DNA of 8,252 nt from Actinomycetes bacterium (lineage in GTDB: Bacteria; Actinomycetota; Acidimicrobiia; Spongiisociales; UBA5794): NCBI GenBank assembly GCA_023336875.1, contig JAMBLH010000053.1, positions 1 to 8,252 of the forward strand, given 5' to 3'. The notes below the pieces were generated by a model. It was not told the DNA's origin and made no database searches. It was given only the letters and a program-made list of their open reading frames with translations. The stretch's first letter is position 1, and each line of letters starts with the position of its first letter. Made by a program: the position numbers and the translations under genes. This document shows, piece by piece, positions 1 to 6,795 of the stretch.

Positions 1-817
1 CGACAACGATCAGGGAGAGCAGTACCTGACGGATGTCGTGGCAGTTCTCGTTGCGGGCGGCCACACGGTGGCCGGTTTCGCCGCTGCCGAGGAGGAGGGC
101 TTCGGCGTGAATTCGCAGGGCCAGCTCGCCGAAGCTGCAGCGACGCTCCGTGAGCGCATCAACACCAAGCTGCTCGACGCGGGAGTGTGGATGCTTGATC
201 CATCGCGGGTGTACATCGATGCTGGCGTCGTCGTTGCGCCCGGTGCACAAATCTATCCCGACACCTACCTCACGGGCGACACAACGATCGCGTCTGGCGC
301 GGTCATTGGACCGGGCGTGCAGATGAACGATTCGACGATCGGCGAGGGTGCAACGGTCGTGAACTCGGTTGTTGACGGTGCAACAATTGGCGCCGATGCA
401 TCTGTGGGCCCTTACACGTTCCTCCGGCCCGGCGCCGTGCTCAAGGAAGGCGCAAAGGCTGGTGCTCATGTCGAGATCAAGAACTCAGAGATCGGAGCGA
501 GATCCAAGGTCCCCCATCTGAGCTACATAGGCGATGCCACGATCGGTGAAGACTCAAACATCGGCGCTTCGACTATTACGGTCAACTACGACGGTTTCAC
601 CAAGAGCAGGACAACGATTGGCGATCGCGTGATGATCGGCTCGGACTCAATGCTCATTGCGCCTGTCACGATCGAAGACGATGCCGCCACGGGTGCGGGT
701 TCGGTGATCACGAACGACGTACCAAAGGGGTCGCTCGGCATTGAACGGGGTGTGCAGCGCAACATTGAGGACTATTCTGAGAGAAGACGACGTCGCGAGG
801 AAGGGAAGTCCGACTGA
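1..817 (+). CDS. glmU: GlmU, bifunctional UDP-GlcNAc pyrophosphorylase / GlcN-1-P acetyltransferase (5' truncated)
   Basis: GlmU acetylates glucosamine-1-phosphate and then uridylylates it, giving UDP-GlcNAc for peptidoglycan in the cytosol. The reading frame is already open at base 2 and gives 271 residues to the TGA at 815-817. The start and most of the N-terminal uridylyltransferase domain lie outside the window. The first residues (DNDQGEQYLTDVV) match the end of that domain. The rest is the left-handed beta-helix acetyltransferase domain with repeated hexapeptides such as IGEGAT, IGADAS and IGEDSN. By family alignment the catalytic His is in HLSYIGD (codon 515-517), the Arg is in FLRPGA (425-427), and the Asn...Asn...Lys set is in NIGASTIT-VNYDG-FTK. 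The C terminus is a short Arg/Glu-rich stretch. A GTG at 38 is internal and not the start. The stop overlaps the prs start by one base, which suggests translational coupling. Confidence 0.97.
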   Translation, partial: DNDQGEQYLTDVVAVLVAGGHTVAGFAAAEEEGFGVNSQGQLAEAAATLRERINTKLLDAGVWMLDPSRVYIDAGVVVAPGAQIYPDTYLTGDTTIASGAVIGPGVQMNDSTIGEGATVVNSVVDGATIGADASVGPYTFLRPGAVLKEGAKAGAHVEIKNSEIGARSKVPHLSYIGDATIGEDSNIGASTITVNYDGFTKSRTTIGDRVMIGSDSMLIAPVTIEDDAATGAGSVITNDVPKGSLGIERGVQRNIEDYSERRRRREEGKSD

Positions 818-1788
818 TGAAGCGTCCAGGAGTCAAGAGGCTCATGGTCTTCTCCGGTTCGGCGAACGTAGAACTCGCCGAGGAGGTTGCCAAGCTTCTC
901 AACGTCGAACTCGGCGGTGTCGAGCGGTCAACGTTCTCCAACGGAGAGATCTACATTCGCTACACCGAGTCCGTTCGTGGTGCTGACTGCTTTGTGATCC
1001 AGAGTCACTCTGATCCAATCAACCACAACATCATGGAGCAGCTGATCATGATCGACGCGCTCAAACGTGCTTCGGCCAAGAGAATCACGGCTGTCATGCC
1101 CTTCTATGGCTACGCGCGACAGGACAAGAAGGGCCGCCCCAGAGAACCGATCTCAGCCAAGATGATGGGGGACCTCTTCATGTCTGCCGGTGCAGACCGC
1201 ATCGCGGCAGTTGACCTTCACACCGGCCAGATCCAGGGCTTCATCGACGCACCGTTCGACTCGCTCACCGCAATGCCGCTATTCGAGGACTACATCACGA
1301 GCAGGCTTGACGGCCCAATCACGTTCGTGTCACCCGACTCAGGCGGTGTGAAACGCGCCACGACGTTTGCGCGACACGTCGATGCAGAGGTTGCCTTCGT
1401 CTACAAACGTCGACGCAGCGATGTCCGCAACGAGATCGCAGCGGAATGGGTCGTTGGCGAGGTCGAGGGGAGGCATTGCGTGATAGTCGACGACATGATC
1501 GACACCGCTGGCACAGTCATCGCCAGCGCTGAGCTTCTGGTGAAACGAGGGGCCTTGTCGGTCGTGGTACTCGCTACTCACGGGATCCTCGCCGGACCCG
1601 CGGTGGAGAGGCTCTCCAAGGCTCCCTTCGCCGAGATCATCATCACGAATACGCTGCCTGTCACAAAGGAGGCGATGACGCTTCCCAACCTGACGGTGCT
1701 CTCGATCGCACCGCTGCTCGCGGGCACGATCGATGCCATCTTCTCTGACCGTTCAGTGAGCGAGCTATTCAAGGGCGAGAACACGTGA
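817..1788 (+). CDS. prs: Ribose-phosphate pyrophosphokinase (PRPP synthetase, class I)
   Basis: Transfers pyrophosphate from ATP to ribose-5-phosphate, making PRPP for purine, pyrimidine, NAD, His and Trp synthesis. The 323-residue length is normal. Visible motifs in order: the nucleotide-binding FSNGEIYIR, MEQLIMIDALKR, the ATP-site YARQDKK followed by REPISAK, the metal-site DLHTGQIQGF, the catalytic flexible loop beginning at K197 (KRRR), and the PRPP-binding loop DDMIDTAGT at residues 225-233. The RQDKK...REPISA arrangement and the loop resemble actinobacterial PrsA more than B. subtilis Prs, and this is the best taxonomic clue in the window. The ATG overlaps the glmU stop (TGATG). A purine-rich Shine-Dalgarno stretch, GAGGAAGGGAAG, lies at 797-808. 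Glu/Gln residues at the PRPP loop are not disrupted, so an active enzyme is expected. Confidence 0.97.
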   Translation: MKRPGVKRLMVFSGSANVELAEEVAKLLNVELGGVERSTFSNGEIYIRYTESVRGADCFVIQSHSDPINHNIMEQLIMIDALKRASAKRITAVMPFYGYARQDKKGRPREPISAKMMGDLFMSAGADRIAAVDLHTGQIQGFIDAPFDSLTAMPLFEDYITSRLDGPITFVSPDSGGVKRATTFARHVDAEVAFVYKRRRSDVRNEIAAEWVVGEVEGRHCVIVDDMIDTAGTVIASAELLVKRGALSVVVLATHGILAGPAVERLSKAPFAEIIITNTLPVTKEAMTLPNLTVLSIAPLLAGTIDAIFSDRSVSELFKGENT

Positions 1789-1796
1789 TCGTCCCC

Positions 1797-1803
1797 GGGT
1801 AGG
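1797..1803 (+). promoter_or_regulatory. Ribosome binding site of aceK
   Basis: GGGTAGG lies five bases before the ATG at 1809, inside the 20-base gap after prs. It supports this start, which also aligns with the N terminus of E. coli AceK to within a few residues. Confidence 0.5.
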
Positions 1804-1808
1804 TAGCA

Positions 1809-3506
1809 ATGAACCTCACCCCTGAACAGATCGCTGCGATCATTGCGATCGGCTTCCAGACGTATCGAAGACAGTTCCAGTCATCAACCAGGAGAGCCGC
1901 AGCCCGATTCGAGAGCAGGGACTGGGTGGCGATCAGGAGAGACGGCCTTGAGCGCCGTGATGCATACGGTGTAACGCTCGAAGAGACGATCGACTCTCTC
2001 AGAGATGCGGGATACGACACTGAACACCGTGACTCCTGGTCGGCAGCGAGGGCATTGTTTCGGTCCGAGCACGCCGACGATCCATATCAGGAGATCGCTG
2101 AGACGTTCTTCAACTCGGTTGCGCGACGCCTGTTCGCTACCGAAGGCATTGATCCTCAGCTCGAGTTTCTCGTATCGCCGTCGACAGCTGCAGATGTACC
2201 TGCGCGACCCATGCTCAGGGTCTATGAACAGCCAACCGATGTTCGGTCGCTGCTCGAGGACCTTCTCCGGGACTGTCGGTTCCACGCATCGTGGGAGGAT
2301 CGCCATGGTGACCTCGACGCTGCACTCGACCTCATGCCATCGGTACCTGACAGAGTCGAAGTCGTTGACCGGCTCTTTTATCGTGGCAAGGGCGCCTATC
2401 TCGTCGGACGTATGTTCCACGGCAAGGATGAGACCCCATTTGCGCTCGCGATAAGGCACGGACGTTCTGGGCTGCGGCTCGGCGCGGTACTCGTCGGGGA
2501 GGAGGACGTGGCGATTCTCTTTTCATACACTCGTGCCGCGTTCCTCGTGTCGGTCGATGTGCCTCGATGTCTCGTGGAGTTCCTCTCTGAACTTCTCCCC
2601 TGGCGCAAGACGTCCGAGATCTACGAGTCGATCGGTTTCAGGAAGCAATCGAAGACGGAGAGGTACCGCGACCTCGTCAGATATCTCGATACCTCGACCG
2701 AGAAGTTCGTGTATACCCCCGGCATCCCGGGCCTGGTGATGATCGTGTTCATGCTTGAGGGATATGACGTTGTGTTCAAGGTGATCCGCGACCGGTTCCC
2801 TCCGCAGAAGAACGTCACACCCGACGCTGTTGAACGCAAGTACCGGATGGTGGCTCGCCACGATAGGGCAGGGCGCTTGGTCGAGGCCCAACGGTTCGTC
2901 GACCTTCGGCTTCCTGCTGTGCGGTTCAACCGTGAGCTCCTCGACGAACTCACATCAGAGGCTTCAAGAACTGTGACCGTTGCCAACGGTCAGGTGTCGA
3001 TACGCACTATCTATGTTGAGCGTCGGGTCGTTCCCTTGGACATATTCCTCGCCCAAGCAGATGACGATGCTGCAGCTCGGGCCATCGTCGGCTACGGCAC
3101 GGCGATCAAGAACCTTGCGGCGACGAACATCTTCCCTGGTGACATGCTGCTGAAGAACTTCGGGGTCACAGCTCGCGGCCGGATCGTCTTCTACGACTAC
3201 GACGAGATCTCTGATCTCACCGACCTACGGTTCAGGCGGTTCCCGACGTCGAATGATCATTTTGACGAGTTGTCATCGACGCCGTCGTTCGGTGTCGGCC
3301 CGAACGACGTGTTTCCCGAGGAGCTCCCACGATTTCTTGGATTGAGTAAGCAGCTTCGGTCAGCTTTCGACGAGGCACACGGAGATCTCTTTGACGTCAC
3401 CTTCTGGCAGGGTGTCCAGGAACGCCTCGAGGCAGGCGAGATAATCGAGATCCTCCCCTACCGCCGTGCTAGAACACTTCCCTCGAGGGTTGAGAGACGT
3501 GCATGA
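1809..3506 (+). CDS. aceK: Isocitrate dehydrogenase kinase/phosphatase AceK
   Basis: AceK phosphorylates and dephosphorylates isocitrate dehydrogenase, diverting isocitrate to the glyoxylate bypass during growth on acetate or fatty acids. Its 565 residues align along nearly the whole E. coli protein (578). The N-terminal regulatory domain (about 1-296) includes EIAETFFNSVARRLF. The C-terminal kinase-like domain has the ATP loop TPGIPGLVMIVF (from residue 303), lysine K324 in VFKVI (E. coli K336), NIFPGDMLLKNFGV with D445 and N450 (E. coli D457, N462), and FYDYDEI with D463 and D465 (E. coli D475, D477). The substrate-loop region keeps NDVFPEE. The spacing from K324 to D463 equals E. coli, so positions compare directly: E. 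coli D371 is E359 here and E439 is V427. Codon use resembles the neighbours by eye. AceK normally sits in aceBAK, but here it lies between prs and a yjbQ gene. The family call is near certain; the balance of kinase and phosphatase activities is open. Confidence 0.96.
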   Translation: MNLTPEQIAAIIAIGFQTYRRQFQSSTRRAAARFESRDWVAIRRDGLERRDAYGVTLEETIDSLRDAGYDTEHRDSWSAARALFRSEHADDPYQEIAETFFNSVARRLFATEGIDPQLEFLVSPSTAADVPARPMLRVYEQPTDVRSLLEDLLRDCRFHASWEDRHGDLDAALDLMPSVPDRVEVVDRLFYRGKGAYLVGRMFHGKDETPFALAIRHGRSGLRLGAVLVGEEDVAILFSYTRAAFLVSVDVPRCLVEFLSELLPWRKTSEIYESIGFRKQSKTERYRDLVRYLDTSTEKFVYTPGIPGLVMIVFMLEGYDVVFKVIRDRFPPQKNVTPDAVERKYRMVARHDRAGRLVEAQRFVDLRLPAVRFNRELLDELTSEASRTVTVANGQVSIRTIYVERRVVPLDIFLAQADDDAAARAIVGYGTAIKNLAATNIFPGDMLLKNFGVTARGRIVFYDYDEISDLTDLRFRRFPTSNDHFDELSSTPSFGVGPNDVFPEELPRFLGLSKQLRSAFDEAHGDLFDVTFWQGVQERLEAGEIIEILPYRRARTLPSRVERRA

Positions 3507-3518
3507 CCGCGAATGGGC

Positions 3519-3525
3519 GAAAGGA
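3519..3525 (+). promoter_or_regulatory. Ribosome binding site deciding the yjbQ-family start
   Basis: GAAAGGA lies six bases before the ATG at 3532. It favours this start over an upstream in-frame ATG at 3466, which lies inside aceK and would add 22 residues absent from the family. Confidence 0.65.
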
Positions 3526-3531
3526 ACCCGA

Positions 3532-3936
3532 ATGAACACGACGACCATCACCATCCACACTGGCACCGCCAGGTCAGCCGTCGACATCACAGCGGACGCA
3601 TCTGCGTTCGTCGCGGGAGGGGGCGACGGGTTGCTGAACGTCTTTGTTCCCCATGCAACTGCGGGGATCGCAGTCATCGAGACTGGCGCAGGCTCCGATG
3701 ATGACCTTCTCGATTCGATCGAGCGTCTCCTGCCGTCAGACGACGGTTTGTACCGCCACCGTCACGGCTCGCCTGGCCACGGAGCAGATCACGTGCTCCC
3801 GGCATGGATCTCCCCTTCGGTCATGGTCCCCATTGTCAATGGCGAGCTCATGCTCGGAACCTGGCAGTCGATCGTGCTGGTCGATCCCAACCGCGACAAC
3901 CCCACACGGGCGGTTCGATTCTCTTTTCTCTCCTGA
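3532..3936 (+). CDS. yjbQ: YjbQ/UPF0047 family protein (secondary thiamine-phosphate synthase type)
   Basis: A 134-residue cytosolic protein of the YjbQ (UPF0047) family, close to the usual length of about 135-140. E. coli YjbQ can replace ThiE in making thiamine phosphate when overproduced. Its everyday role is not settled, so the function here is provisional. Family motifs: GLLNVFVPHATAG (residues 33-45; H41 matches the conserved QHTSAS histidine), E50, the YRH at 74-76 and the ADHV at 85-88 with the conserved histidines H76 and H87, PIVNGEL (100-106), and GTWQSI (109-114), which is the strongest signature. The usual NEN segment is IET here. The gene begins 25 bases after aceK and is probably cotranscribed with it. 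No thiamine gene is nearby. Confidence 0.9.
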   Translation: MNTTTITIHTGTARSAVDITADASAFVAGGGDGLLNVFVPHATAGIAVIETGAGSDDDLLDSIERLLPSDDGLYRHRHGSPGHGADHVLPAWISPSVMVPIVNGELMLGTWQSIVLVDPNRDNPTRAVRFSFLS

Positions 3937-3959
3937 TCCTCGGCCCTATTCACGATTCT

Positions 3960-3989
3960 CTGCCATTTCCCCCGTGAGTTGCGTACACT
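3960..3989 (+). promoter_or_regulatory. Possible sigma70-type promoter before rplY
   Basis: The 93-base gap 3937-4029 is the longest in the window. It holds TACACT at 3984-3989 as a -10-like box and CTGCCA at 3960-3965 as a weak -35-like box (four of six matches to TTGACA), 18 bases apart. A transcript would start about 30 bases before rplY. The match is modest and was found by eye. No convincing hairpin terminator for the upstream genes is seen in the same gap. Confidence 0.3.
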
Positions 3990-4015
3990 TCTGCGCCAGA
4001 CCTCTACCGATTTTC

Positions 4016-4023
4016 GAGGAGAA
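4016..4023 (+). promoter_or_regulatory. Ribosome binding site of rplY
   Basis: GAGGAGAA lies six bases before the ATG at 4030, a strong Shine-Dalgarno match. It rules out an in-frame TTG further upstream at 3979, which would add 17 residues not found in bL25 proteins. Confidence 0.75.
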
Positions 4024-4029
4024 CTCCAC

Positions 4030-4707
4030 ATGGATCAGGAAACCCTGCGCGCGACAAGGCGCGTGACATCGGGAAGCAGGCCATCGAGACGGCTTCGTCG
4101 CGACGGCCGGGTCCCTGGAGTTGTGTACGGATCCGATATCGACACCATTGCGATTCATGTATCGGGGCGCGACCTGTACTCGGTTCTTCACACCGAGGCC
4201 GGCATGAATGCCATTATCGAGATCGACGTCGAAGGCGATTCGGTGCTGACCGTCGCCCGCGAGATTTACAGGCACCCGGTCAAGGGAGATATCGAGCACC
4301 TCGACTTCATCCAGGTTTCACTTGACACAGAGATCGAGGCTGAGGTTGCCATCGATTTCATCGGCACTCCATTCGGTGTGACGGAAGAGGGCGGTATCGT
4401 CCAGACGATACTGCCGAGTATCACAATCAGCGCTCTGCCTAACGCGATTCCTTCGTCCATCGAACTCGATATCTCCGCGATGAATCTCCACGATACGCTG
4501 ACCATTGCTGATCTACAGCAGATCGACGGTGTCACGTACGTGACCGAGGCCGACTATGCCGTCGTCACCGTGAGCGTGCCTGCGGCTGAGATTGTCGAAG
4601 AGTCCGAAATCGAGGAAGGCGAAGAAGGCCTCGAGGGTGAGGAAGGCGTCGAAGGCGAAGAAGGAGAAGAGGGCGCCGAGGAAGGTGCCGAAAAGGACGA
4701 GGGCTGA
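4030..4707 (+). CDS. rplY: 50S ribosomal protein bL25 (general stress protein Ctc / TL5 type)
   Basis: Binds 5S rRNA in the central protuberance of the large ribosomal subunit. The protein is 225 residues, so it is the long two-domain Ctc/TL5 form rather than the roughly 94-residue E. coli L25. The N-terminal 5S-binding domain shows RRLRRDGRVPGVVYG (residues 20-34) and HPVKGDIEHLDF (82-93). The TL5 beta domain follows (about 100-185; EAEVAIDFIGTPFG, and LPNAIPSSIELDIS). The last 39 residues (187-225) form a disordered acidic tail with 20 Glu and 9 Gly. Such tails occur in this family, but their length varies. The gene has its own strong ribosome binding site and possibly a promoter in the preceding gap. 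Its TGA overlaps the apparent CTG start of pth. Confidence 0.95.
   Translation: MDQETLRATRRVTSGSRPSRRLRRDGRVPGVVYGSDIDTIAIHVSGRDLYSVLHTEAGMNAIIEIDVEGDSVLTVAREIYRHPVKGDIEHLDFIQVSLDTEIEAEVAIDFIGTPFGVTEEGGIVQTILPSITISALPNAIPSSIELDISAMNLHDTLTIADLQQIDGVTYVTEADYAVVTVSVPAAEIVEESEIEEGEEGLEGEEGVEGEEGEEGAEEGAEKDEG
4609..4700 (+). repeat. Purine-rich imperfect tandem repeat coding the bL25 acidic tail
   Basis: Degenerate 9-15-base units of the type GAAGGCGAAGAAGG encode Glu-Glu-Gly and Glu-Gly-Glu-Glu-Gly repeats. The run is almost free of pyrimidine clusters and contains several Shine-Dalgarno-like strings (for example AAGGAG at 4661-4666). Units differ at many bases, so this looks like an old low-complexity expansion rather than a recent perfect repeat. 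Confidence 0.7.
4691..4697 (+). promoter_or_regulatory. Ribosome binding site placed for a CTG start of pth
   Basis: AAAAGGA, inside the end of rplY, lies six bases before the CTG at 4704 and nine before an ATC at 4707. The first spacing is ideal. This supports initiation at CTG, but purine-rich strings are common in this stretch and could be coincidental. Confidence 0.45.
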
Positions 4708-5297
4708 TCGCCTCGTCCGAGAATCGTCTTGTAGCCGGGCTCCGGAATCCCGGGCCCAAGTACGCCGGAACTCGCCACAATGTTGGCGCAGACGCGGTGG
4801 AACGCTTTCTCTCAGATACACAGGTGAACCTGAAAAGGGCACCACAGGGCATCCGCGCTGAAATCGCTGATGTCAATATCGATGGCCACCGATCTGCCGT
4901 GGCGCTGCCGACAACCTTCATGAACGAATCCGGACAAGCCGTCTCGCCTCTGATGCGCTACTACGGGGTTGAGCTTGACCAACTGCTCGTCGTTCACGAC
5001 GACATCGATGTGCCATTCGGCAAGCTCAAGATGCAGTGGGCGCGTGGCCATGGTGGCAACAACGGTGTTCGGTCTGTTGCCGGATCGCTTAAGTCCCCTG
5101 ACTTCTGGCGGCTCAAGATCGGTGTGGGGCGGCCGCCACGGCGCATGGAACCCGCCGATTTCGTGCTGTCGAGGTTCAGCCGTTCCGAGCAACCGGAGAT
5201 CGATGTATCCGTGTACCGTGCAGCAGACGTGATCGAGCGCTTCATCGTTCATGGTGGCGATGACGCGCGGCAGTTCACGGGAGAACTGAACGACTGA
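4704..5297 (+). CDS. pth: Peptidyl-tRNA hydrolase (apparent CTG start)
   Basis: Frees tRNA from peptidyl-tRNA that drops off ribosomes. From CTG at 4704 the protein is 197 residues (E. coli 194). Family motifs: LVAGLRNPGPKYAGTRHN with N15 and catalytic H25 (E. coli N10, H20), TFMNESG, VHDDIDVPFG with D99 (E. coli D93), HGGNNGVRS, and IGVGRPP. The first ATG, GTG or TTG in frame after the upstream stop (4638-4640) is GTG 4797, which would remove N15 and H25. The true start must therefore be earlier. CTG overlaps the rplY stop as CTGA, the same four-base arrangement as common ATGA/GTGA couplings, and a ribosome binding site fits; ATC 4707 is the alternative. Oddities: Arg14 stands where Gly or Ala is usual in GLxNPG, and Asn119 replaces the E. 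coli His113. The product call is firm; the start is inferred. Confidence 0.9.
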   Translation: MIASSENRLVAGLRNPGPKYAGTRHNVGADAVERFLSDTQVNLKRAPQGIRAEIADVNIDGHRSAVALPTTFMNESGQAVSPLMRYYGVELDQLLVVHDDIDVPFGKLKMQWARGHGGNNGVRSVAGSLKSPDFWRLKIGVGRPPRRMEPADFVLSRFSRSEQPEIDVSVYRAADVIERFIVHGGDDARQFTGELND

Positions 5298-5310
5298 TTG
5301 GAGAGCAGAC

Positions 5311-6795
5311 GTGAGTCCTTTTGTGGGTGCCATCGACCAGGGAACAACGAGTTCCCGTTTCGTCATCGTCGATGCTCAGGGTGAGTTCGTTGCAATGGCA
5401 CAAAAGGAACACGAACAGGTGCTTCCTCGACCCGGATGGGTTGAACACAATCCGGCTGCGATCTTCGCCAACACCGAGGCAGTAATCGCGGAGGCGCTGG
5501 GTAAAGCTGGCATCCGCGCCTCTGATCTTGCCGGCGTCGGCATCACCAACCAACGCGAGACAACCGTTGTGTGGGACCGCGAGACAGGCAAGGCAGTTTC
5601 GAACGCGATCGTCTGGCAGGACACTCGGACCGCCGATATCGCCAAGTCCCTCTCGGAATCGTTTGGCACAGAGGCGTTCCGCGAACGAACGGGACTTCCG
5701 CCAGCTACGTACTTTGCTGGGCCGAAGGTCCGCTGGATCCTCGACCAATACCCTGATCTGTATCAAAGAGCTGTCGATGGCGAGCTTGCGTTTGGAACGA
5801 TCGACTCCTGGCTCGCATGGAATCTGACGGGCCTGCACGTCACTGATGTCACCAATGCAAGTCGGACCATGCTCATGGATCTCGAATCGCTCTCATGGGA
5901 TAGCGAACTCTGCGATGCGGTTGGTGTGCCGATGGCGATGCTGCCGGAAATCGTGCCGTCGATTGGGGAGATCGGGGCGTGCACAGGAGTTCTCGAAGGC
6001 ACCGCGCTCACGACGATTCTCGGTGACCAGCACGCCGCACTTGTCGGACAGGCTGCCTTTGGCGTCGGTGATACAAAGGTCACCTATGGGACCGGCGCGT
6101 TCCTCGTGGCGAACACGGGTACCGAGATCGTCCGTTCGAACACAGGGCTCCTGACGACGGTCGCGTATCAGGTTGCCGGAGAGCAGGCAAAGTATGCCCT
6201 AGAAGGGTCAGTCGCGATTGCGGGGTCCGCGGTCCAATGGCTGAGGGACAACATCGGGATCATTGACACGGCTCAGGAGATCGAGGCTCTCGCAGCCACA
6301 GTGCCGGACAACGGCGACGTGTATTTCGTCCCGGCGTTCTCAGGCCTGTTTGCCCCCTATTGGCGTTCAGATGCGAGGGGAGTGCTCGTCGGGCTGACAC
6401 GATTCACGAACAAGGGCCACATCGCTCGGGCAGTTCTGGAGGCCACAGCGTTCCAGACGAGAGATGTACTTGAAGCCATGGTCGCTGACACCCACCAGGA
6501 ACTTCCCGAATTGCGGGTTGATGGGGGCATGGTTGCGAACACTCTGTTGATGCGGTTCCAAGCCGACATCCTTGGGATGGATGTTGTTGTCCCCGCGGTT
6601 ACCGAGACAACGGTTCTCGGGGCGGCCTTTGGTGCGGGCATGGCTGCAGGCGTATGGAGCGGTCCCGACGAGGTATCCCTCCACTGGGATGAAGCCGTCC
6701 GATACCTGCCCTCGATGAGGGGGGACGTTCGCGCTGGGTATCTGCGCGGCTGGGCCAAGGCTGTCGACCGATCGTTTGACTGGGTTGAGGAATGA
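5311..6795 (+). CDS. glpK: Glycerol kinase
   Basis: Phosphorylates glycerol with ATP to sn-glycerol-3-phosphate. The 494 residues match the family (E. coli 502). FGGY N-terminal domain: AIDQGTTSSRF (phosphate loop, D9-T13), GITNQRETTVVW with R82 and E83 (glycerol-binding R83/E84 in E. coli), NAIVWQDTRT, FAGPKVRWILD, TIDSWLAW and DVTNASRTML. LGDQHAAL supplies the catalytic base D239 (E. coli D245). FGGY C-terminal domain: YGTGAFLVANTG, FSGLFAPYW, GLTRFTNKGHIARA and RVDGGMVANTLLM. The loop before D239 has neither the GGKGGTR fructose-bisphosphate site of E. coli nor the HFYG-type histidine phosphorylated by HPr in Firmicutes, so neither control is predicted. The GTG start follows GGAGAG (5300-5305) at five bases and lies 13 bases after pth. 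No glpF or glpD is in view. Confidence 0.97.
   Translation: MSPFVGAIDQGTTSSRFVIVDAQGEFVAMAQKEHEQVLPRPGWVEHNPAAIFANTEAVIAEALGKAGIRASDLAGVGITNQRETTVVWDRETGKAVSNAIVWQDTRTADIAKSLSESFGTEAFRERTGLPPATYFAGPKVRWILDQYPDLYQRAVDGELAFGTIDSWLAWNLTGLHVTDVTNASRTMLMDLESLSWDSELCDAVGVPMAMLPEIVPSIGEIGACTGVLEGTALTTILGDQHAALVGQAAFGVGDTKVTYGTGAFLVANTGTEIVRSNTGLLTTVAYQVAGEQAKYALEGSVAIAGSAVQWLRDNIGIIDTAQEIEALAATVPDNGDVYFVPAFSGLFAPYWRSDARGVLVGLTRFTNKGHIARAVLEATAFQTRDVLEAMVADTHQELPELRVDGGMVANTLLMRFQADILGMDVVVPAVTETTVLGAAFGAGMAAGVWSGPDEVSLHWDEAVRYLPSMRGDVRAGYLRGWAKAVDRSFDWVEE

Noticed and set aside
1884..2459. Antisense open frame of 191 codons inside aceK
   Set aside because: It lies wholly opposite a clearly conserved gene, has no recognisable motif and no good start context; open antisense frames are common at this GC content.
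3466..3531. N-terminal extension of the YjbQ-family protein from ATG 3466
   Set aside because: The extension overlaps the aceK coding end, is absent from the family, and the good ribosome binding site sits before ATG 3532.
3937..4029. Terminator or riboswitch in the gap before rplY
   Set aside because: Only short, widely spaced complementary pieces (CACG...CGTG) are seen, with no GC stem plus T-run and no recognisable aptamer.
4678..4707. Programmed -1 frameshift fusing bL25 to Pth
   Set aside because: A -1 shift near GAAAAGG would join the frames, and a purine-rich string lies upstream, but only one tRNA could re-pair (C GAA AAG is not a good slippery heptamer) and no strong downstream structure is evident. 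The CTG start is simpler.
4592..4861. Lys/Arg-rich frame overlapping the bL25 tail and the pth start
   Set aside because: The basic composition is just the GAAGGC-type repeat read in another frame; after the repeat no motif appears, while the pth frame is clearly conserved.
4797..5297. pth starting at GTG 4797
   Set aside because: This would remove the NPG motif and the catalytic histidine, both plainly encoded upstream in the same frame.
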